Assembly: GCF_918797505.1 (NCBI RefSeq)
Contig: NC_092793.1
Location: forward strand, 86,130,411-86,194,410
From: Bemisia tabaci
Lineage: Eukaryota; Arthropoda; Insecta; Hemiptera; Aleyrodidae
Length of the DNA stretch: 64,000 nt
Reading direction: 5' to 3'
Under the pieces are notes generated by a model. That model had not been told where the DNA came from and ran no database searches. It was given only the letters and a program-made list of their open reading frames with translations. This document shows positions 56,330 through 64,000 of this stretch, piece by piece (the stretch's first letter is position 1; each line of letters begins with the position of its first letter). A program made the translations under genes and the position numbers.

Positions 56330-57073
56330 ATAAGAAAATCTAAAAAAGAATTATCGAAAAACCGATTTTGTGGTCCATAAGTACCTAAATCCCTCAAATG
56401 AACTTGAAATCACAAAATTGATCGAGAATATTTAACGAATTATCCCCTTCAATTTTAAGTTCCGGAACTAGCACGACTCGCTTGGACCTTTCCATACAAG
56501 AGCGGCACGAAACTGATTTCTTCTCACCTGCTGATTGTGAGGAGAGCGGGAGCATTTACTTTTTCCTTCATATATACGGGATGCAACAAGCGTGACTCTT
56601 GCGTTTGCAGAAACCCTTTCATCAGGTAAGGAGATCGCGAGAGCCTACACGGAAAAAAATGCATTGGTGATTTTAACTATGTCGGTCTGGTAAGTCAGGA
56701 TTTAGCAAGAGTGACTACAATTACAAGAAATGCAGATAATCTTCTTGACACGTGACACTAAATCAAAAGTTGCACTCGCCAAATCAAAGTAGTAAAAAAA
56801 AAAATTGACATTAGCCATATTTACTACACCAATGGTCAAATCGACTCGTCAGTGTGGTTTGCTCCCCTTGCCGTGTTAGTTCCAAATTACCACACAGATA
56901 TTGGTCAATGATGCTAACCTACAGAGGCCACATTTACCACACCAATGGTCAAAACGACTCGTTAGTGTTGGTTCACCTTATTCAAGTAATTTGCTTTGGT
57001 GCTATAGCAAATCTGTAGATATTTTACGTGCTAAATGAGAGAGAGAAAAAATCACTAAGAAGTGGCCCGAACT

Positions 57074-57350
57074 GTATGTAACAAGGTGGAGAAATAGTGC
57101 TAGGTCCACACCATTTCGCGGAGAAAACAAAGACCCAAACCGGTATACATCTCTCGCCGCGACTCCAACTTTTAATATTCCAATGCAAACTGCCTGAGCG
57201 GAACACTCTCCGCCCTCATAGTTTTGTACTGGCACTCATTAGAGTTAAAAAATTATTTTTGCCTCTAATTACAATTTTTGGAACTTCTTGGCTTTGTTTT
57301 CCCCGCGAAATGATGTGAACCCAGCACTATTTCTCCACCTTGTTTACATG
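57074..57350. mobile_element. ~270 bp MITE with ~45 bp termini
   Basis: GTAACAAGGTGGAGAAATAG-TGCT and GTCCACACCATTTCGCGG at the left are mirrored at the right (CCGCGAAATGATGTGAAC, AGCACTATTTCTCCACCTTG-TTTAC). Nested in the 2.07 kb element. Boundaries are good to a few bases; the target duplication is unclear. Confidence 0.75.
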
Positions 57351-58205
57351 CTGAATTTCACGCATAAAGATTTACACGTCAAAGTCTGCTGTAATTCAAG
57401 TCTCATGTAGAATCAGCAAGTAAAAGTTTTACATGTCGATTCATTTACACGGAAAATTTATTCAAATTTCGATGCAAGTCACCATTGAAAAATTTTACAT
57501 GCAAAATTTCCTCGTAAGAAAATAATACACATGCAATTTTTAATGTAACACTTTTAACTTGGATTTACTCAGAGTTACGTTGCAGCAGTTGGCAATGAGA
57601 ATACCTACCCTTTCATTCGTACCCATCAACCTATGTTCGTTTTATTCACAGTCTTGTTATGCATGTAGTTCCAAGTAGGTATAATTTCCAGTCAAGCTAT
57701 CATTGTAATTCATTTTGCTGTATGTTATTTTAGAATTTTTGTTTTGAAGTTCAATTGCCCTAGAAAAAATAACTACTCGAGTAATCTGACTGGAAAGTAT
57801 TCATCGGACCTGGAACTACCCAAATGTGCTAAAGATAGATTCCATTTTCTGAGGGGCAAAATGAGATCATGTTTTACCAACTGAACTTCTTCATGGTGTA
57901 TTTTATTATTATTAGTTTTTCCAAATAGTATTTTCTAAGATTTTCCCCTTTTATGATAATTTTTAATTAGATGAGCTGTAGTCTAATTGTTCGATTCATC
58001 AATTTACAATTTTATGTGGAATAAACATTTCTTTTTCTTCTTTCTGCCGAAGTATTTTTATTAGAAACCATCTCTTTCATTATAATAATTTTAAGAAGTT
58101 GATTTAAATAAAAACGTAATACAGATTTAAAAAAATAAATCATGGATAATTAAATCTTGACTGGGACACTTACAAGTAAGGTCCTTATTTGAATGTCTCT
58201 CTTCC

Positions 58206-58282
58206 GTTGGCTTCGGTGGTGTAACGGTTAGGATGTTAGATTAGGATACGGTAGGTCCCGGGTTCGATCCCAAGGTAGGACC
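58206..58282 (+). repeat. tRNA-derived SINE head or tRNA pseudogene
   Basis: Box A (TGGTGTAACGG) and box B (GGTTCGATCCC) are spaced normally within TTCGGTGGTGTAACGGTTAG..., resembling tRNA-Glu/Asp heads, but stems do not pair fully. No SINE body or tail was recognised. Confidence 0.55.
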
Positions 58283-59054
58283 CGAAAATTAAAATTGCGT
58301 TTCACAGGTTTAATTGGTGTCAAATAATTCTAAATAACTGAAAGTAGGTAAATTGTTTAGTAATTTTGCATGTGCTGTTATCGTTTATTAATAAAAATTG
58401 CGAGAGGCACAAATTCTACTGCCGAAGCGAGTATTTTGCGCCTGAATTTCTAATAGTACTGTTGGCCAAGGCAACCTACGAGGTTTTATAGATGGAACTG
58501 CTAGAATGGCATCATTAACTAGAATAATGCTCCGTGGAGATATGCTGGCATGGTCTATTTTACCAAACCAGCATATCCGTGTGGACGAAACGGTCGTTAG
58601 TCAGATTTACCATACCACAATAGTCGCTAGGGCTATAAGATTAGTCAGCTCATATGGAGGTATTCGGTTTGGTAAAACTTGCCGATCTATTAGCAGCAAC
58701 GATCACACTTTTTTTTCAGTGTATACCGCGCTCATTTCCAAAAGGGATTACTCCAAAATTTCACGCATTTTAATAATTTCAACGATTCATCTGTTCCTCT
58801 CTCCTCTCTTTCCGTCCATTCAAAGAGGTACACAATTTTTCGGACTCACTGACACAACCGGCTCGATGCTCTCAGTGAAACGGTGCCTTTTAACCTATCC
58901 CTTATGTCGGCTTCAGAATTTCACGCATTTTAATAATGTCAACAATTCAGCTGTTCCTCTCTCCTCTCCTTCAGTCCATTGGCATAGGTACACAATTTTT
59001 CAGACTAACTGACGCGACCGGCTCGGTGCGTAAACAATTGTGGATTACCTATTA

Positions 59055-59107
<53 letters not shown>

Positions 59108-59565
59108 GAAAATAACACTTACATCACAGCATGGATATGAGTTGTAATATATCGAAACTTAATTTAAATTTTTTAAACAACCCCTCGTGTCAAATGGGAC
59201 CCATTCCGTGAAGATGAGAAAAAGGAAAAATAAATGAAAACTTTTAGCCTACTCACCATCCAAATCGTATGGTATAGCTTATTGTAAAATCAATAGATAT
59301 CCATGATTTAGATGCAGCAAAATTAATCGAAAGAGTCTGATATGTACCTAGTTGTGGTAAAATGGGTCCACTGGTACAACAGAGGCCGACATCAGGAATA
59401 AGAAGGCACCGTTTCACTGAGAGCATCGAGCCGGTCGTCCTCAGTGAGTCCGAAAAATTGTGTACCTCTAGGAATGGACGGAGGGAGAGGAGAGAGGAAC
59501 AGATGAATCGTTGAAATTATTAAAATGCGTGAAATTCTGGAGTAATCCCTTTTGGAAATGAGCGC

Positions 59566-59949
59566 GGTATAAGCAGGGATGGAAAATTTCATGAAAATTC
59601 GAGTGAAATTTCACGCGTGAAATTTCATGAAATTTATTGAAACTTTTGGGGATACATTCAGGAGGCTGAGAAACGCCTAGAAACAGTGATTCTAAATTTT
59701 GAAATTTTTCACCCCAAGCCTAAAACATTCGCGCGTTGCAAATGTTTTCGTTAAGTTTAGAGGTTAGGTTGGGTATTTCTCTCTAAACTCCCCTTTTTGC
59801 CCCCTCTTTGTGTCTGGCACCTTCAGTAGAGTAGCTTATTAATACCGCAGCATCAACAGAAAGACGATCTGAAACGCTTTCAGACCTTTCAACTTTTGTG
59901 AAATTTATTCGAGCCTTATGAAATTTCATTTTCCATCTCTCGGTATAGG
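59566..59949. mobile_element. 368 bp hAT-like MITE, copy A
   Basis: The element is 59574-59941, with ends CAGGGATGGAAAATTTCATG and mirror ATTTCATTTTCCATCTCT(C). It is flanked by GGTATAAG (59566-59573) and GGTATAGG (59942-59949), an 8-base duplication with one change. A sister copy in opposite orientation lies at 60117. Non-coding; GAAATTTCATGAAATTT is iterated at its left end. Confidence 0.82.
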
Positions 59950-61124
59950 CTCTCGCGATCACCTTACCTGATGAAAGGGTTTCTGTAAACGCAAGAGTCA
60001 CGCTCGTTGCATCTCGTATATATGAAGGAATACGTAAATGCTCTCGCTCTCCTTACAATCAGTAGGTAAGAAGAAATCAGTTTCGTGCCGCTCTTGTATG
60101 GAAAGGTCCCAACGAGCAGAGATGGAAAATGAAAGTTCATGTTTAATATGGCTCGAAAATTTCATAAGGCTCGAGTAAATTTCACAAAAGTTGAAATTTA
60201 TTAATTTTTTTAGAATTATTGTTTAAACCTTTGGAGGTCTGAAAGCGTTTCAGATCGTCTTTCTGTTGATGCTGCGGTATTATGCTACTCTACTGAAGGT
60301 GCCAGACACAAAGAGGGGGCAAAAAGGGGAGTTTAGAGAGAAAAACCCCAACCTAACCTCTAAAATTAACGAAAACATTTGCAACGCGCGAATGTTTTAG
60401 GCTTGTGGTGAAAAATTTCAAAATTTAGAATCACTGTTTCTATGCGTTTCTTAGCCTCCTGAATGTATCCCCAAAAGTTTCAATAAACAGGGTCGGACTG
60501 ACACATCTCTGAGGGTGCAGACCCTTAGCCGGCGGAGGGGGCGCATTGTGATATTTCGCTCAGGAGTATGCGGGAACACCCCCCTCCTCTCTCTCTCTTT
60601 CTCGGGGAGGCCGGAGTCTTTTAGAAATCAAACTCTTCTAAGTAGAATTTTGACGATATTTTCAGGTTCAAAGTCGATTAATCTTACAGAGGAAAATTCT
60701 GAAATTGAACATAGTAATGAAAGTATCGGAAGAATTTTGAGATGAAAAATGTAAAATCGATATCAATCAAAGAAAAGCTATTGGAGGCATCCAAGCACCA
60801 TTTTCTCTGGTAGAAGCAAGCCAAAGCTCAAGAGATCCAATAAAATCATGCTTCTGAAAACTGAAAGTTTGAAAATGAGGGACACAAGAAAACAAGACAT
60901 ATTTCAGACCCTGTATATCTTACTATACCTAGTAAAAAAATATATTGTATAAAAAATAATACAACACATTTTAAATTTAAATTATTAAATGTTTAAACAA
61001 AGTAGGAACAATGAATATATATAATACATAGCTAAAGAAAAGAAAAATGAGACCAGTGGACAGAATACAGATCTATTACATGCTCGATCAGAAGTCTGCA
61101 GAGTTTTGGGTCTTTCTCGCACAA

Positions 61125-61293
61125 TTTTTAAATGATCTGTTCATCAGAGATACGCAGCAGGATGTCTCGTTCGACAACCATCAGCATAAATGCCTCAAGA
61201 TTGTCTTGCACCATCACTGACCGCGAGCGCGTTTTTATTCTTTTAAGCTGCGAAAAAGCTCTTTCATATGAGACTTGTGTCATGGGAATTGTC
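61125..61293 (-). pseudogene. hAT transposase C-terminal dimerisation fragment
   Basis: On the minus strand about 56 codons read SYERAFSQLKRIKTRSRS, then a helix (NLEAFMLMVVERDIL). This is the hATC dimerisation motif seen in hAT transposases and their relatives (zinc finger MYM-type 1-like, 52 kDa repressor-like). No start, catalytic DDE region or zinc finger was recognised upstream, so it is a remnant. Its location inside termini of hAT type supports the element call. Confidence 0.75.
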
Positions 61294-61370
61294 AATAAAA
61301 ATCAATAGACTTTGTAAAACTCCGAGAAACTTATTGCATACATATTATATTCATAAATGACAATTTGACT

Positions 61371-61400
61371 GTGTAAGTCGGCTATCACATAACTCGATTT
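61371..61400. repeat. Terminus fragment of the 13701 MITE family
   Basis: GTGTAAGTCGGCTATCACAT-AACTCG matches the left terminus of the MITE at 13701 with one change. No mirrored right end was found. Confidence 0.6.
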
Positions 61401-62288
61401 CTGGTGGTTTTGAGTTAGCTGCAGAAATGAAGTGCAGTAGATACCCTCTACATGCTATCAAAATTATTAGTCGAAAAAAATCTGGAAGTCACCCAATAAC
61501 GTAGAACTTGAAGCACATATCTCGGCGTTAATTCCAAAAACACATAACTCGTGCCGCCGCGCAGCATTTCATACAACGCGCGCTCTCCCGGGAAGAGTCG
61601 TGAACAGTTTAGGGGGGTGGGTGATTTTTCCTGAATTTCTTTTATAGAAATAATAATTAATCATGCAAAAAATCCAGTCAAACTTCAATGAAATGCATGC
61701 ATTCACTTTTCTTTCAACGGATGAAATATTAGCGAAGATTCTGAACCACCATAATCTAGAGTCTCCCTTCTCGCACTCAGTGCTTCATTATTACACAGGG
61801 TGATCCAGACCACCCGTCCACTATCTTTTTCTTGAAAACGGCGGAAAATTGAGCTTCGGGACAAAAACTTTCATTGGGTTAATCGACCCCAAAGAATCGA
61901 ATGAACATATTTTCAGCCCCCCAAAATGCTCCCTTGGGGGTGGGGGGGGGGGGGTGCCCCCCGTCTCTCGCGATTCTCAAATAGGAAGGGTATGTTTTGA
62001 CTTTGGATTCGGAATCTACGGCAAAAAATAAGAGAATTTTGCTTTTTGCACTTGTTGCCTGAACCCCCATTTTTTGAGTTATGTGGCATTTTCGAGGCAA
62101 TTTTCAATTCGATGCATGTAAATGGCCAAATTATTCTTTCAAAATTTAAGTCTCCTGAGAGGAGATGTAAATACCTTTTAATTGATGTAGCATATGACCC
62201 CTGTTGCTCCAAAAATTTTGGGGGCCACGACGCCCCAAAAATTTTGGGCCTTTGGAGGGCCGTAAGTCGAAAATTTCAAATGGCAACC

Positions 62289-63373
62289 CTAGTGGCACAA
62301 AGACGTAAAATTTACCAAAAAAAAATTCGTAAAAAAAGACGTAAAATAGACCAAAAATGAAATGCCGATGTAGTCTTTTTTACAAGAATAATTCGTAAAG
62401 AGTACAAGATTTTTTACGTAAAAAGGTCGAGTTTCTTTACATAAAAAGTTATGCTCAAAAAAACTCTTGCTTCCTTAAATTTATTAAAATGATAAATCGT
62501 AAAGAAAAAATTGACTTTTTACCTATCTTAATCTGTAGTCAATTAATTCTCCATGAGATCAACTTTCAAATTATTATCTACCTGTCGGGAATTGAACCTG
62601 GGACCTGCCTATCAGGAATCGAATGCGCTACTTACCGAGCAAACGAGGCTTCTGTGTTAGAGGGGCGAATTTGCACTGTATAAGTGAATATTTTTATTGT
62701 TGAATATGCGAGAGAACGAATTGCGGAATATTTTTTGAATTTGGAAAAACTGGATAAGGGCAAAAACTAATATTTATCATGGATATTTTAAAGATGGTAT
62801 ACCTACTTTCAAAAGTACCTTTGTTGTTCAGGAATATGTGAAAAAAATTATGTACATTTTAATAATATGTCCCCCTTTTTTCTTTTTCTTTTCTTAAATA
62901 TTATTAACATGCATCAACTTTTTATAAGAATGTCTTAACTATTTTAATAGAGATAAATTATTAAAATCTTCTCGAACTTTTAAAAACTCTGGCTTATTCG
63001 TTCAGAACAATGTGTTTTTGTATCCAGTTTTTGGGCTGTACTTTTTTTTACAAACAATCTTTAGGGGACATTAGAATTTTGTGCTTAATTTCCTTGTCAT
63101 AAAAACTATAAAGGTATTTCCTGTTCGGTCAATTCAGCGAAGTTTCCGTTCAGAATTTTTTTCCTGATTTTCTACATGAAAAAAATCGCGAATTATTTAC
63201 GAAGAGATTTCAGTTCAATCCCCCAGTTTTTTTACGTCTTGGATCATAAATTTTTTCTGTTAAGTTTTCAGACTCTGATTTTTTACGAGTTCTTTTACGT
63301 ACATCTTTCGTACTCGTAAAATTTACCAGTTTTAATTTTTTTTTACGAATTATATTACAAGATGTGCTACTAG
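62289..63373. mobile_element. ~1.1 kb inverted-repeat element, iterated TTTTACG
   Basis: CTAGTGGCACAAAGACGTAAA is mirrored by GTACTCGTAAAATTTACC...GATGTGCTACTAG at the right. Words TTTTACG(T/A) / CGTAAAA recur about 14 times near both ends. Boundaries and target duplication are uncertain. Nested in the 3.3 kb hAT element. Confidence 0.5.
62578..62655 (-). repeat. tRNA-like head, minus strand
   Basis: On the minus strand, box B (GGTTCAATTCC) is clear and a degenerate box A (TTGCTCGGTAAGTAGCGCA) precedes it. It cannot fold as a full tRNA. Probably a SINE head or tRNA relic inside the 62289 element. Confidence 0.4.
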
Positions 63374-64000
63374 AGAAGGGTATATTTTAACTTCAGATAT
63401 GGACTCTACGCAAAAAGTTACGTAGAATTGATATGGATGGCGTATGGCCTGTTTGCTTCAATTTTTTTTGCCCCTTATTTTCTCCAAAAATACACGGCTT
63501 CTCATGGGGAAATGGGGTTCTTCAGTAATTAACTCCTATTAAAGCTTCTCCTGTTTACTTATAATTTGTAGGCATTTTTTCTTTACTTATTTTCTTTTCT
63601 CCTTGCTTTTTATATATTATTCTTTTCTTTTTTGCTCTTCTTTTTCTCCTTTTTTCCCTTTTTTCCTTCTTTTTTTTCTTTTCTTCATTTTCTTTATTAT
63701 TATTCTAGCCGCCGAAAGAGTGGCGCGCACTCGGCGCACTGAGGGGACCGCATCTGCCAATGGCAGATTGGCCTTATGGTCAGTCCGACCCTGTACAATA
63801 AATTTTATGAAATTTCGTGAAATTTTTTCGTGAAATGAATTTCATGAAATTTTCCATCTCTGCAAGCGAGTCGTGCTAGTTTCGGAACTCAAAATTGAAG
63901 GGGATAATTCATTAAATATTCTCGACCGATTTTGTGATTTCAAGTTCATTTGAGGGATTTAGGTACTTATAAATCACAAAATCGGTTTTTCGATATTTTT

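Larger units (their letters stand above)
56646..58723. mobile_element. 2.07 kb TA-target element in left arm
   Basis: The element is 56648-58721, with ends CACGGAAAAAAATG and mirror of CACTGAAAAAAAAGTG, and TA on both sides. The right arm preserves the unfilled site (GCGGTATAGGC, around 59942 and 59566), so exactly TA was duplicated. It contains a ~125 bp direct repeat (56816 and 56938, CACCAATGGTCAAA), a MITE at 57074 and a tRNA-like head at 58206. No transposase recognised; class inferred from TA as Tc1/mariner-like. Confidence 0.7.
60488..63793. mobile_element. 3.3 kb hAT element nested in MITE copy B
   Basis: The ends are CAGGGTCGGACTGAC and exact mirror GTCAGTCCGACCCTG. CAATAAA occurs on both sides (60481-60487 and 63796-63802) where copy A has it once, giving a 7-8 base duplication typical of hAT. 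It encodes a transposase remnant on the minus strand (61125-61293) and also holds smaller repeats at 61371, 61796-62280 and 62289-63373. The remaining interior has no recognisable coding sequence. Confidence 0.78.
60117..63862. mobile_element. hAT-like MITE, copy B, split by a larger hAT
   Basis: The ends are CAGAGATGGAAAATGAAAG and mirror GAAATTTTCCATCTCTG. It is inserted in the right arm between CCAACGAG and CAAGCGAG, while the left arm shows the unfilled CCAAGCGAG (about 56481). The MITE itself is 60117-60487 plus 63796-63862, the reverse complement of copy A. The rest is the nested hAT element. Confidence 0.75.
56330..64000. mobile_element. Host palindrome with insertions in both arms
   Basis: The left arm is 56330-56647 plus 58722-58895. 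The right arm is 59400-59573, 59942-60116 and 63863-64000, running off the window. Matching landmarks are CGAAAAACCGATTTTGTG (56345 and 63980), AGCGGCACGAAACTGATTTC (56512 and, inverted, 60084), CTTACCTGATGAAAGGG-type sequence (56610 and 59965), and GGTACACAATTTTTCGGACT (58829 and 59447). The spacer (58896-59400) repeats about 110 bp of the left arm and contains poly-A (59060-59104). Removing the insertions restores continuous mirrored arms. No coding capacity. Confidence 0.8.

Noticed and set aside
58506..59012. 168-codon open frame
   Set aside because: Crosses the right end of the TA-target element and a duplicated piece of the palindrome arm; no homology and includes junction sequence.

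Overview
The window is animal nuclear DNA, most likely from an insect (a hemipteran such as a whitefly is a guess, not a demonstration). Coding exons are tiny and flanked by splice signals, polyadenylation signals follow the stop codons, and most of the 64 kb is layered transposable-element debris: foldback (palindromic) elements, hAT-type and TA-target MITEs, tRNA-derived SINEs, Helitron 3' ends, and decayed Ginger-, gag-, Copia-, Polinton- and hAT-type coding fragments. There is no operon, phage or CRISPR structure.

Recognised host genes. (1) A CMC4-like twin-CX9C mitochondrial protein exon (5057-5193, +). Its donor is in phase with an acceptor at 11617, which gives a short C-terminus ending in a TGA that overlaps by four bases (ATGA) the start of a second ORF encoding a 90-residue single-pass membrane protein (11640-11912). 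This looks like a dicistronic message split by a 6.4 kb transposon-filled intron. (2) An NDUFAF8-like complex I assembly factor with two CX9C motifs in one exon (33175-33375, +). Orphan exon candidates lie at 33023-33133 (-), 48455-48494, 49230-49328 and 50603-50775 (+).

Layout. 0-5 kb: Ginger/TDD-type integrase C-terminal pseudogene, a ~180 bp tandem array with a 1.26 kb foldback inserted in it, a gag pseudogene, a 41 bp minisatellite and a Helitron 3' end. 5-12 kb: the CMC4/membrane-protein gene with two large inverted repeats in its intron. 12-24 kb: MITE, Helitron end, tandem repeats, a 2.1 kb palindromic hAT-like element with a perfect 8 bp target duplication, and a degraded zinc-finger-like reading frame. 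23.6-27.4 kb: SINE, Copia RNase H fragment, and a decayed Polinton/adintovirus-type DNA polymerase B with a 550 bp MITE in it, followed by an integrase-type chromodomain. 28-31.6 kb: ~170 bp tandem array and a nested 2.5 kb palindrome. 33 kb: NDUFAF8. 34.8-56 kb: a dense set of terminal-inverted-repeat elements, several with exact 8 bp target duplications and several with the terminal motif repeated many times inside. 56.3 kb to the window end: a large palindrome whose two arms carry independent insertions (a 2.07 kb TA-target element, two copies of one hAT-like MITE, and a 3.3 kb hAT nested in one of the MITEs). The opposite arm or the sister copy supplies the empty site for each insertion.

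The most useful observations are the CMC4 dicistronic arrangement, the readable insertion stratigraphy of the terminal palindrome, and a recurrent architecture in unrelated MITEs: terminal motifs iterated internally.
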